Part shown: positions 23,095-34,300 of the stretch, piece after piece | How the letters are laid out: each line of letters starts with the position of its first letter | Position numbering within the stretch: position 1 is the first letter of the stretch | Position numbers and translations under genes: made by a program | Notes under the pieces: generated by a model | What the model saw: the letters and a program-made list of their open reading frames with translations, nothing else | Told to the model about the DNA's origin: nothing | The model's database searches: none | DNA from: Takakia lepidozioides | Taxonomy: Eukaryota; Streptophyta; Takakiopsida; Takakiales; Takakiaceae | NCBI GenBank assembly: GCA_030704615.1 | Contig: CM060734.1 | Coordinates: forward strand, 34,798,042-34,862,041 | Length of the DNA: 64,000 nucleotides | Direction: 5' to 3'

Positions 23095-24386
23095 CCTCTT
23101 GAGAGAATGCCATGATAGCCCGCTTGCAGGCCACGGCGGAGCCAAGCGCACTGCGGCACTCTTGAAGAAAGAGTATTTATGGCCCAAACTGAGGGAGGAG
23201 GCATAGGAGTATGTCAAGACATGCACCACATGCCAACAAAACCGGAGCGAGTACAAAAAGCAAGCGGGGCTGTTACAACCCTTGCCGATTCCAGAGGGGA
23301 CTTGGGAAAGCGTCTCGATGGATTTCATGACTGCTATGCCGCTGTCAAAAGGATTCGATGCAATCATGGTGGTGGTGGATATGTTCAGTAAAATGGGCCA
23401 TTTCATCCCCACCAAGGAGACGGCAACGGCGCAGGAGACAGGGCGACTTTACTTCGCCCACGTCTTAAAGCATCATGGAGTCCCGAAGGATATTGTCTCG
23501 GACCGCGATCCAAAGTTTACGAGTAAATTTTGGAGGGCACTTTGGAAGAAGATGGGGACGAGGCTGAAGATGAGCACCGCCTTCCGACCTACGACCGACG
23601 GCCAAACAGAAAGAGTGAATTCCGTAGTGAAGCAGATCTTGCGGAATTACGTGTCGGCAGACCAAACAGACTGGGTGGAACACTTAGACGCGGCAGAGTT
23701 CTGTTATAATAACACTGAACACTCCGCAACGGAAGTTTCCCCTTTCGTATTTGTCTATGGAAAAGCACCTCTGGTGCCGACAAGTTGGGCCGCCCAGGAC
23801 GTTAAGGAACCGGCAGTAGCGGCGGTACTGGAAGAACGCGAGCGTTTGTTGAAGCTCGCAAAGTACAACATTGCCAAAGCTAGGAAACGGTATGAAAGGC
23901 AGGCGAATCGGAAACGGAGGGAAGTGAAGTTTGAGGCAGGCACGGAGGTCTGGTTGAACATCAAGAATTTCCGACTACCTCTGGAAGTGAGTCCGAAGTT
24001 CATACCTCCGTATGCAGGACCCTTTTCGCATTCGGAAGGTTATGAATGAGGATGTGTATGAATTGGAGCTGCCGGCAAACAGCAAGGTGCACCCAGTATT
24101 CCATGTCTCCCTTTTGAAGCCTTACTTCAAAGATGAAGCGCGTCCGAATCGGCATCAAGTGTTGCGTCCGCCACCTATGCTGTTGGATCATGAAAATGAA
24201 CCTGAGTACGAGGTGGAGGCAATACTTAAGTCGAGGAGGTTCAAGAACCGAGAAACGGAGTATCTCGTCAAATGGAAGGGCTATCATCATGTGGAGGCAT
24301 CTTGGGTTCGTGCCTCAGAAATGGGAAACGCATCCGAGGCGGTCGCAGCTTTCGAAGGGCGACCTCAAAAGCGGAAGAAGCGTTGA
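23009..24386 (+). pseudogene. Chromovirus integrase and chromodomain, disrupted
   Basis: Integrase zinc region (CTTCQQNRSEYKKQ), then the DDE core (SMDFMTAMPLSKGFDAIMVV, DIVSDRDPKFTSKFW, FRPTTDGQTERVN). A TAG at 23204-23206 breaks it just before the CTTC motif, and another shift comes near 24020-24049. The last frame (to 24386) reads HVSLLKPYF and then a chromodomain (YEVEAILKSRRF, YLVKWKGYHHVEASW). The chromodomain marks the chromovirus clade and is thought to steer insertion to heterochromatin. Confidence 0.92.
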
Positions 24387-25508
24387 TGGGGACATCAACC
24401 TTGGAGCGTGGGGGAGGAAATGCATGCTTAGCCCGGCTTAGCTAGCTTAGGAATCCGATTGCAAAAACTTGTATTGTACAAAACGTGCTATAAATGAAAT
24501 GGATTCCAAATGTTGTGGGTCCTATTTTGTTTGGAATGGTGATGCATGGTATGGTTGGCTAGTGTGTAGAATGCATGCGCCACTACAGTCATACCCCTCT
24601 TCTGTCTCTTAGACTGGTGTTGCTCTGCCAGTCCACCCTCACTATGTGAAGAACCCTGCTCCTCCATTGCACTGGTTGTTGCCTCAAACACTCCCATCTC
24701 CTTACGTTCTCGCGCATCAAGTATGCAAGAGTCAAGAATGATCTGAGCAATGACTGGGCTAGACACGATGATTGGAGACTTAGCAGCAGTGCCCTGTAAC
24801 CTCTTCATCTAGTGGGAGAGGTAAATTGGGTTAATCGTGTGTTTGCGTAGTGCCGAAATCGGGTGACCCCCATCCGAGGGGCAAGGAAACTTGCGCCTTC
24901 GAGTTCACGTGCTAGTGCGCACCTGGCGCGTGCGCGTACTATAACTGCGCTACCGAGGGGGTTGCCTTGTAGTGTGGGCTAACGCGGAAGCCACGTGCTT
25001 CCGTTCACGTACTATAATCGTGTAGCCTCGGGACGAAGTCGTAGTGCGGCTTCGGCGTGTTCCCGTACCTCAGGCCAGCATTCCAAGGCGGACCCAATTG
25101 TAGTGATTGGGGCGCACGGTTGGTTCAAGGTTATCTTCCTAGTCAAAGTGGGTTCCAGGTGAACCCTTGCTCAAGGTGATGCCAAAAGCGGCATCATGAG
25201 CGGTCGCAAGCAATGTTGTTGCAGTAAGGCGATTCGATCCTCGGGGAGGATCGTTCCTTGGCCTTGAAGTAGGCCAAGAAGAGTACACTGGGAGGAGCTG
25301 GAGAGGCTCTACCCTTGGCCGGGACTTGGAGGAAGTCGGCCAAACTAGCTAGTGGAGAGTAGAGTCAAGTGTGGGGTTTGGTTCTTTGCCATGGGACGCC
25401 ATGGTGCGGAAACAAACTCCTTGATGTGGGACGCCACAACTTGGATGTTCGTTTCTACAAAAATGGACAAGTCGATGAGGACATCGACTCCCTGTTGGTA
25501 GGGGTGCG
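24387..25508. other. Chromovirus 3' non-coding region
   Basis: About 1.1 kb between the chromodomain stop and the 3' LTR with no supported gene. A CGGAAGC/GCTTCCG stem lies near 24985-25005 and the word CGTACTATAA repeats near 24933 and 25010. The stretch just before the LTR (GGTAGGGGTGCG) is only a weak polypurine tract. Confidence 0.7.
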
Positions 25509-26234
25509 TGTCGCGGCCCTTTGCCTTGAGGGCGAGGGGTCGGGACACAGAAGGGGCTGCCCCTGTGGTGGGGGCAGTAGCAGCGATAGGTACAAGGGCT
25601 GAAGCACCCTTGAGTGCCCAAGGCACTCAAGGAGGCAGAGGCGCTCACTAGGCGGAGCCCCGCACACCGGGTTGCGGTGCGGGTGGCTTCACAAGGGGTG
25701 GTGGTAGCTTAGCGGGACTTAGTGGGGGTGACATAGGACTCACCATGGGGTGGAGACCTCGTGGTGGGAGTCGTGGGGAGTCTTGGGACTCATCACGGCC
25801 CAATGGGGCCGTGGTGAGTGGGCCAAGACTCACCGCGACTCACCACCAGGAGTCGAGGGTTTTCGTGGTGGTTCGCCATAAAATGGCATGGCTGGTTGTG
25901 AAACCCCCGCGGACAGCTACAGAAGTATATATAAGGGGAGTAGTGACCCCAAGAACGGTGCAAGCTTGTTGGTGACCAAAAACTAGTGAGTAAGCGAGCG
26001 AGCCGGAAAGCGATCAAAGAGTGGGGAGCTGCTCCGGACTGCCATCTACCAAAGGGAATTCCACTAGGCCCAAATAGGTGGAGGGTTTAGTGGGGGAGCG
26101 AAGGGGGACCGTTATGTCCCGGTGAGCAGCCGAAGCTCCAAGTTGGCCCGGCGGCCAGGTTGGGAGTCAGGCGCGCGCATCAAAGCGAGTAACTATGACT
26201 TGAAGGGGAGCTTACCGAAGTGAGGTGCGCGACA
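25509..26234 (+). repeat. 3' LTR of chromovirus
   Basis: Same length as the 5' LTR, with about 14 single-base differences seen by eye. Ends CGCGACA and is followed by the target duplicate GAGAA (26235-26239). Confidence 0.95.
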
Positions 26235-26239
26235 GAGAA

Positions 26240-26705
26240 GAACAAGGAAACATGAGTCATAAAGCAATTCAGTGACCATGTTCTCGATATGTGGCTGCAC
26301 AAAGCCACGTACTGGGCACAGGTTTTTCCTGCAAATACAGGGTCGAGTGGGGCTCTGGACTTCCTCTTTGACTTTGATGGTGTTTTTTCATCATCATCGT
26401 CTTTAATGGATGCTTCAGTGGTCGACTTTTTTTTTTCGAGTGGTTTTTTTTTCCTTTTGAGTTGGTTCGGGCTCCTGCTCATCTCTTTTCCTTCTCATTC
26501 TCTTTTCCTAGAGGCGTCCTTGAAATCTGGACCACTCCAAAGTGAAAGTAGACTCACTCGGAACTGTTCCATCGCGTGGGAACTTAAACCCAGATTCCAA
26601 CAACCCAGCCATGAGGCCTTTGTCCACATTTGTCGTCTTTGACGCATACCCAATGGTCTGTCCTTTCTGGTCTTCCATTTCCATTGCAAATCCGGGAAAA
26701 GTCAC
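26240..26705 (-). pseudogene. Protein-like minus-strand segment, family unknown
   Basis: Read from 26705, the frame MEDQKGQTIGYASKTTN then GLLESGFKFPRDGTVPSE looks like real protein. After a shift near 26510 a lysine-rich stretch follows (KRKKKPLEKKKSTTEAS, then DDDDEKTPSKSKRKS). It ends near the chromovirus target site and points away from the methyltransferase-like gene, whose first visible exon starts 52 bp to the right. The basic stretch could be a nuclear signal or disordered tail. I do not recognise the family. Confidence 0.35.
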
Positions 26706-26756
26706 TTACAGTTCTTAAAAATCTTTTATCTGAATTGTAAAACAGTTCTTGCGCAG

Positions 26757-29575
26757 ATAGAGGCTCGGGCACAGCTGGTGCTGGAGAAGCAGCTGAATGA
26801 TTACAAGATAACTATGACTCCACCGACGGATACTCTAGAAGACTACGTCCGCCAGTGGAAAGCAGCTTGCTTCGGCACTTGCTTCTTCAGGGAGTTCGCC
26901 AAAGAGGGAGGCATCTCGCGCACTAACAACTTCGAGCAACAACATGGATCAGAACAGGCCATGAAGAGGGTTCTATACAGGTTCGTCTTGACACTCTTTT
27001 TCCACCCTTCGTTCATGTCTCACGAAGTTTCGATGTCGTTGCAGCCCTGCTCTGAATAAACAGTCCCAAAACTATGTGTGCTGACGCACTCAGTAAAGGG
27101 GTGGGCACTTCTGTGTCTCCCAAGCTTTCATTCTACATACGAACATCCGATCCTCTACTGAATCACACCTACCCTGGCTTGTAAGTAGGGCCTGGGTGGA
27201 CATACCAAAAATTGAGTGCACTGGCGCACACAGTCAAGGGGTCCTTAAACCATTATCTCACGCTTTCCCCACTCACTAACATTCCCTCTGTTTTGATTGT
27301 GTAGGTACATCAAGAACGTTCTCATCCCAGGCAAGAACTTGAGTCGACACCCGCACTTTATTGACCTATGGTGTGACCCATCCAACGCTCAGACAATGGA
27401 CATTGCAAGGATTTTGAAGGATTATGGGACCTCGCATCTTCGAGACTGCTGCTGGTATATGGATATCCCACGGTCTGGATGCCCTTGGTCTGAGCTTGTG
27501 ACCCGAATCAAAACGAGAATGCAGAGGCCTTGGCCCCTCTGACGGACAAGGAGTTGCATGAGAGAAACTTGAGGATATTGGCTGAGAAAGAGCCTCTTGC
27601 ACAAAATACGCCAGTGAAGCCTAGAAAGGACAAGGGGAAAGGAAGGTAAAGGGGCAGAAAAACAATCCGAATGAGAATGAGAAGGAGTCCGTGGTGCAAC
27701 CGGGGCCAGTGCAGACCCCACCCCCAGCCAAAAAGCTTGACCGAAAGAAGAAGGGTCTAAAAGAGCCCTACGATGCAATGGAGCACCTATCCAGAATCAT
27801 TTTTCCGGGCATGTGCGAGCTGGTAAACGACGGGTTCTTGGCCATGATGGAGACACGGAAGTCAAGTTACAGTGGTGATCCATCCAAAACGTGGGACAAG
27901 CTATGTGCTTTTCTCCAATCGGTAAGCAATTATCATGCATGTGTTTGAGTTTTGTTTTCGTTGTTTTATTTTTACTCGGATCAGACATGTCGCTCATAAA
28001 ACATGTATCCTCCCCTTCTTACACGCTATATTGCTTGCAGGCATGGAGGGGGAAGGAATCTTGGGTGAATGGTGCACAAAAACCGTTTGCTTCGGAGATG
28101 GTTATTGTGGACATTCCGGACGGGCATCCAGTCTCGGATATTCTGCCCAGTGACACCTGCCCAACATGGAACAAATTTGACGAGAGGTATTGGAGTTGGG
28201 TGTTTTCCTTTTGTAAGTTTTTCCTTTCCGATGCAGGGGTTCTTGTTATCATACAGCCTGTCACGATGAGATGTCGCCGAGAGCTGGCAAGCTACTTGAA
28301 AGCCTCGGGGATGCGGATTATCAAGACCTGGAACTGTGTCAACAGCCTATATCTGACGAAGGGGGATTGCCCAGGGCAGAAGGTGGGTTTCAAATACTTT
28401 GTTTTTATGCCTTCTCTGTTGAATTCCACTGTACTGACTGTTATGAAGTCATGTTGTTCGCACTGCCTGAATTGAGTGCTTCAGCACACTCAGTTATGGC
28501 GGTGCATGAGCAATGACTCTGAACCCGTTCCATCCGGAATGGGTCTGCACTCCCACCCAGATGTGCTATGAAACATTTCTCACTAATTATTGTCCTCTTC
28601 ATCGCATACCCGTCTGTTTGAGGCCGTCTGTCTCGTGAGGGTACATCCACTATCGACTCCCACCACAGTTGTGGAGTTTGAGCTTCATGGGGGAGGATGT
28701 TTCATAAACGAGAGGTTTGATCATGTTGGCGACGACATGCACTACAACTATGTCGACTCCAATGTATGTTTGCAAAAGCCAAATGGAACACCTTGGAGAG
28801 CGGCCCATGAAAAAAGCCCGGCTTTTATCCAAACGATCATTGAGAGTTGTTCTCGGCCAGGGGCTCGCATCATAGATCTCACTCTCGGCACATGTTTCTC
28901 TTCTTGCCTTTGTCATCGATTTCTTTTCTTCTGCACCTTCTTTACTCAATATTCTAAAACTCTAATTCCTTCATTGTGTCTCTTGCAGGCGCTTCTTACC
29001 ATGCTTGCAAGGCAAGTGGCAGACACTTGTTTGGTATGGAAGGAGATGCAAATATTTTCACTGGCTTCCTCGCCGAGTTGCAAGGGGGCGCGTCTACCTC
29101 CAATGTCAAGGATGTCACTGCGCAAATTGATATCCTCGATGGAGACGACAAGGACCTGGACAATGACTTTTCATGTGAATAAGTTCATTTTCTATCTATT
29201 TGATCCCTGTGTATATGCTCTGTCGCGTCCCTTTCTGTTGTCTGATTGTTATCCAAATGGTGCATTTCTGATTGCAGGAATGTGAACGCACTCCCGTGGC
29301 CCCTGTCTTCCATATACTTGAGGGACTTGTGCTGGAGCCCACCTCCTAATTATGTTACTCCCGACTACACGGAAGGCATTGCTCGTGTGCAAGCAGCTGT
29401 GCTTTCTCCCCCACCATTGCGTTGGAGTTCCAGGAAGACGCTCAGGCACCTCCGCGCAAAGGTCTTCATAGATGATAGTGCAGCAGTTTCAGGTGGTAGC
29501 AGTACTTCTAGCAGTTCAGCAGATTCAGGTGGTAGCAGTAGCAGTGTTGACACCACCTACGGATGTACTTGAGGG
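26757..29575 (+). pseudogene. Multi-exon gene with beta-class DNA amino-methyltransferase-like domain
   Basis: Likely exons: 26757-26980, 27305-27921, 28041-28382, 28623-28893, 28989-29182 and a tail to about 29575. Introns are GT-AG. Exon 3 has a motif-IV-like strand (MVIVDIPDGHP, where active enzymes have DPPY) and a following helix-strand (FFLSDAGVLVIIQP). Exons 4-5 give the C-terminal SAM site: EKSPAFIQTIIES, PGARIIDLTLGT, then CASYHACKASGRHLFGMEGD, matching motifs X, I and II. Motif IV before motif I is the permuted order of beta-class N4C/N6A methyltransferases. Exon 2 has two frameshifts (near 27510 and 27645), so this copy is probably broken. The last part is Ser/Gly-rich (SGGSSTSSSSADSGG). 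The N-terminal exons are not recognised. Could be transposon-borne. Confidence 0.5.
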
Positions 29576-29589
29576 CATTCATTTATGGA

Positions 29590-30120
29590 ACATGAGGGGA
29601 CACACTCTCCGTTTTCCGTTGCACCACCATTTCTCTTCCCACCATCCGTTGTAATGAGCACGGACTATAATGAAATTCACATCCCTGAATTGAAACATTC
29701 TCTCCCTCGTGTCCTGCGAATTTGAAAGTGTTTTCCTTCTAAACATTGCTCTCCAATTCAACCGTGTGCATTCAACATATGCCATCAAACCAATATTTGG
29801 TTGGATGGATGGAGGATGAATGTTTTTGGATGGATGAACCCCAATTGGATGTACATTGTGGATGAATGTTGCATGCATGGATGGTCCCATGGATGATGTC
29901 AGTGCGCAATATCATGCACAGGGGCGGGATGGCGAGGTTCATTGTCGGGGTTGAGGTGGGTCCCTAAGGCTGACAAGGGTTAGGGTTTCTGTTTGGGGTT
30001 GCAGGGTTAATATGGATGAAGACGTGTTTCTGCGGTAATGGATCATCTTCCACGGAAATAGACCCCGCATCTGTCCCAAAATCATGCCATGTGTCCTGGG
30101 CTCACGTGGCTAGGCTCACA
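29590..30120. other. Intergenic with GGAT-rich low-complexity patch
   Basis: Degenerate ATGGATGG-type repeats at about 29798-29895. Nothing else is supported. Confidence 0.6.
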
Positions 30121-30122
30121 CT

Positions 30123-30473
30123 CTAGCATCCCCCAGCAGGAATGTGCTGCAAAATGGTATCAACTGCTTGATCCATTTTTGCAGATTGAGGTTTCTTAGA
30201 GAATAGGCCAGCAAAGGGTTTTTCTGCAATGCTGACCATGTCTTTTGGACAAGAGGATGAGGAGCCATCAGCCCTTGCAAGCGAAGCAATCGAAGTAGCT
30301 AATCTTCTTTGCTTGGCTTTGACGAAGAAATATTCATTCATCTTTTCTCCTTTGAGAGACCAATTAACCCCTGCTTTTCTAGGCAAGGCGTTGTCTTTGA
30401 TCTTAGCCCTATGGTAATTCTGTAGAGTACAAGGGTCCTTGTCATTGTTTTCAAGGAGCTGTTGACAGAACAT
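30123..30473 (-). mobile_element. LINE ORF2 fragment
   Basis: The minus-strand frame contains KAGVNWSLKGEKMNEYFFVKAKQRR, the linker between endonuclease and RT also seen in the LINEs at 46.5 and 48.2 kb. Only about 350 bp remains. Confidence 0.75.
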
Positions 30474-30537
30474 GGATTCCGTAGTTACGAGGGTTAAGGT
30501 TCAGCACCGAACCCGACTTGACAAATGCAAAGTGGGG

Positions 30538-30557
30538 AAAAAAAAAAAAAAAAAAAC
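30538..30557 (+). repeat. A20 homopolymer
   Basis: Twenty consecutive A. Probably the tail of a retroposed sequence. The sequence just after it contains a B-box-like GGTTCGAAC at about 30613, but no full tRNA. Confidence 0.7.
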
Positions 30558-30765
30558 CCTTTTGTATTTTTTGAAACGCAGTTGCCTGAACAGTGCTGTA
30601 GGCTCGGTGGTGGTTCGAACCTGTTATGTAGCTTCGGGATTTGGTTCGGCACAGGCTCGTTTATGAAGCATATTTCCTTTTCTGAGGAATATTCCCACTC
30701 TGCTCACAGAAATAGAGAATATTCCTCCTCTGCTCACATCCTCTGCTCATGGAAACCCAACCTCC

Positions 30766-31229
30766 AACAGGGTGCACACCTTCGTTGTCGATGACAAGTT
30801 GCATCCCAGAATTAAGGAAATCCATGCTGAGCTGAGAAGATTGTCTGGGCAGATGAAGGAGGCAGAGTATGTGCCTGACACGCGCTTTGTGTTGCATGAT
30901 GTGGGGGAGGAGGAAAAGGAATTTTCTCTTTGCCACCACAGTGACAAGCTGGCCATTAGTTTTGGGTTGATCAGCACGACCCCTAGGACGCCTCTCCGTC
31001 TCATCAGGTGACTGCCACACCTCCACGAAATTCATCTCAAAGATTGTTGGCCGAGCAATTGTTGTACGGGACGCTAACCGCTTTCACCACTTTGAAGATG
31101 GGATTTGTTCTTGTGGGGATTACTGGTGAAAGGATGTTTTCTTGGAGAGATGCGAGTGTCTTGCTTCATTCATTGATCTGTGTAGCTCCTCAGATCATCC
31201 ACCATTTCCTGACAGTATTGACCATGATG
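30766..31229 (+). pseudogene. DYW-domain remnant of a further PPR copy
   Basis: From 30766 the sequence matches the 3' end of the PPR genes: VHTFVVDDKLHPRIKEIHAE, the HSD version of the HSE motif (CHHSDKLA), and, after a 17-bp deletion near 31007, DCHTSTKF and CSCGDYW in another frame. The copied 3' flank follows to about 31200, then changes directly into the 5' end of copy 2. Loss of the catalytic Glu (HSE to HSD) and the deletion show it is dead. It indicates a former head-to-tail array. Confidence 0.88.
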
Positions 31230-31375
31230 TACTTGAGCAGAGTTTGGAGTTCGTTGTTCCTCATCGTGTAGATCCCAATGGAGCCCAAAACAACTTGCAT
31301 GAATGTTGTTGAAAGCTCACTAGCACCCCTCAGTAAAGGATCTTGTGAGAATGTTGATGCTGCCGGATTTTCGAG

Positions 31376-34300
31376 CACAACCCTCTACCTTGGAGCACGG
31401 AGCAGAGCTGGCATGAGTTTTTTAAAGATCCTCCACGATGGTGGGACTACCGCAATCGCCAGGTCTGGCTTTTTCTTAATGCACGATGTGAAGAAGTTTG
31501 TCCATCCTGCAAATGTGGGCTCTTGGCTCCTGTTAGGACCGTGATTTGGTAATCTTCCTGATGTTTACAAGCTTCTTGGGAGAGTCAGCTTGGTCTTAGC
31601 CGGCCGTGTTTCAATCTCTGCCTGCTCAGCTGAACCGTGGTGGTTCTCACAGACCAATCCGACATTACCTGACTACAGACACAAGCAGCACACAGAAGAG
31701 GTCGTTTTGGGTTGATGGTCGGTCAAATCCTCCATGGGTCATGACACAAGGTCAAGGACAATGTGGTGAGGGCACCTTCTTCTTCGACCTATTTCAGCCT
31801 GTTTTGCCCTCTCATCAGACTCGGCCCTGAATTTGCATATTGAATTCTGTAAGTTAGCTGGTTGGGTGGATCTGTGGTGGTTTGGAGTGACTTTGACAAG
31901 TTACTGCCGATGTGGCTGCAGGAAAGTATCCAAAAACAGATAACAGAGATGAGGAGAAGCTTTGGAATGAACACTTTTCTGACCCCAGTCAATGGTGGGA
32001 CAATGGAGACAAAAAGGTGAAATGCCTGTTGGAAGCAGACGCAGGTCAGCATAGGAACTAGTGTGATAAGTATGGTTGGGGTGTTTGCTGGAAGAATTCT
32101 AGGCTGTCATTGTCAGTTGCTAGCAGCAAGGCAAGGATCTGCATGCATGATTGGTGCAGAGGCATGGATAGCTGAAGGAGCAGGGATAGAGTGTGGGTCC
32201 AGATTCATCCAAGAGGGCCGGATTTCAAGCTCCAGATTACCTATGATTCCCTGTGGAAGGATAGCTACAAGAAACCTGCATGGGTAGATGGTCAACTGGA
32301 AGCCGCAGCAGCAGCGGCACAATTGATAAAATCAGGCACTGCTATTGAAGGCACCTTCTCCCACACTTTCCATGTTGAATTCTGCAAGTTAACTGGTTGA
32401 CTGAATCTAGTTTGGAGTGACTTTGACATGATACTGCCAATGTGACAACAGGAAAGTATCTAGAAACAGGTAACAGAGACGAGGAGAAGCTGTGGAATGA
32501 ATACTTTTCTGACCCCAGTCAATGGTGGGACAACCGAGGCAAAAAGGTGAATGCCTGTTGGATCTCAGAGAGTAGCAGACGCAACTGAGCATAGGAACTA
32601 GTGTGATAAGTTGAGTTGGGTGTTTCCTAGAACAAATCTAGGCTGTCATTGTCAGCTGCTAGCAGCAAGGCAAGGATGTATGCATGATGTGTGCAAAGGC
32701 ATGGATAGCTGAAGGAGCAGGGATAGAGTGTGGGTCCAGATTCATCCAAGAGCGCCAGATTTCAAGCACAAAATTACCTATAATTCCCTGTGGATCAATA
32801 GCTACAAGAAACCTGCATGGGTGGATGGTCAACTAAAGGCAGCAGCTGCAGCGGCACAGTTGATAAAATCAGGCACATCAACCATGACCATAGCTTCTGG
32901 AAGAGGATCAAGAGAGGGAGTCCACAATGCCTCTTCTGGCACTTCTGGGCATGTGAAGGAACTTTGTGAGGCAGGCAGACTGAAAGAGGCTCTACAGACT
33001 TTAAACCAAGGAGGCATTTCAGCAGATTCAGATACGTATGTTTGTCTCTTGCATAAGTGCATCAAGATGAAAGGCTTGGAAGCTGGAAAGCAGGTGCACA
33101 CTCACATTATTCAAAGTGGATTCACGCCAAATGTTTTTCTATTCAACACCCTTATCAACATGTATGTTAAGTGCGGGAGCATCATGGATGCTCACCAAGT
33201 GTTCAACAGAATGCCTCAACGATCTTTGATCACGTGGAATATAATGTTGGCAGGATTTACCAAGCATGGGTGTGCTAGGAATGCTTTGGAGACCTATGAG
33301 CAAATGATGCGTGAATGGGTGAAGCCCAACCACATCACGTTTGTATGTGTTTGCAATGCGTGTGCAAGCCTGGGAGCCCTGGAAAAGGGGAAAGAGGTCC
33401 ATGGTGACATCGTCAAATCTGGAATTGTACCAGATGTGATTCTGAACAATACCCTCGTGGACATGTATGCCAAATGTGGGTGCATCGAGGATGCGGAGGG
33501 AGTGTTCAAAAATATGGCTGAACGAGATGTGGTGTCATGGAGTGCGATGATTGCAGGATATGCACAGCAGGGGCGCGAGATGGAGGCTTTGGAGACGTAT
33601 GAGCAAATGATGGGGGAAGGGGTGAAGCCCAACCACATCACGTTTGTGTGCGTTTGCAGTGCGTGTGCAAGCCTGGCAGCCCTGGAAAAGGGCAAAGAGG
33701 TGCATGGTTGCATCGCCAATGCTGGAATTGTACCAGATGTGATTCTGAACAATACCCTCGTGGACATGTATGCCAAATGTGGGAGCATCGAGGATGCAAA
33801 GGGAGTGTTCCTCAATATGGCTGAACGAAATGTGGTGTCGTGGAGTGCGATGATTGCAGGATATGCACAGCAGGGGCGCGGGATGGAGGCTTTGGAGATG
33901 TATGAGCAAATGATGGGGAAGGGGTGAAGCCCGACCACATCACGTTTGTGTGCGTTTGCAGTGCATGTGCAAGCCTGGCAGCCCTGGAAAAGGGCAAAGA
34001 GGTCCATGGCGACATCGCCAAAGCTGGAATTGTACCAAATGTCATTCTGAACAATACCCTCGTGGACATGTATGCAAAATGTGGGAGCATCGAGGATGCA
34101 AAGGGAGTGTTCGACACTATGGCTGAACGAAATGTGGTGTCGTGGAGTGCGATGATTGCAGGATATGCACAGCAGGGGCGCGGGATGGAGGCTTTGGATA
34201 CGTATGAGCAAATGATGTGCGAAGGGGTGAAGCCCAACCACATCACGTTTGTGTGCGTTTGCAATGCTTGTGCAAGCCTGGCAGCCCTGGAAAAGGGCAA

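Larger units (their letters stand above)
19041..26234 (+). mobile_element. Full-length chromodomain Ty3/gypsy retrotransposon (chromovirus)
   Basis: Two 726-bp LTRs (19041-19766 and 25509-26234) begin TGTCGCG and end CGTGACA or CGCGACA, and are flanked by the perfect 5-bp target duplication GAGAA. A PBS for initiator tRNA-Met follows the left LTR. Gag, CCHC knuckle, protease, RT, RNase H, integrase and a C-terminal chromodomain follow in that order. I count about 14 LTR differences by eye (about 2%), so the insertion is fairly recent. Frameshifts in gag, between RNase H and integrase and before the chromodomain, plus a TAG in integrase, make this copy non-autonomous. Confidence 0.95.
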
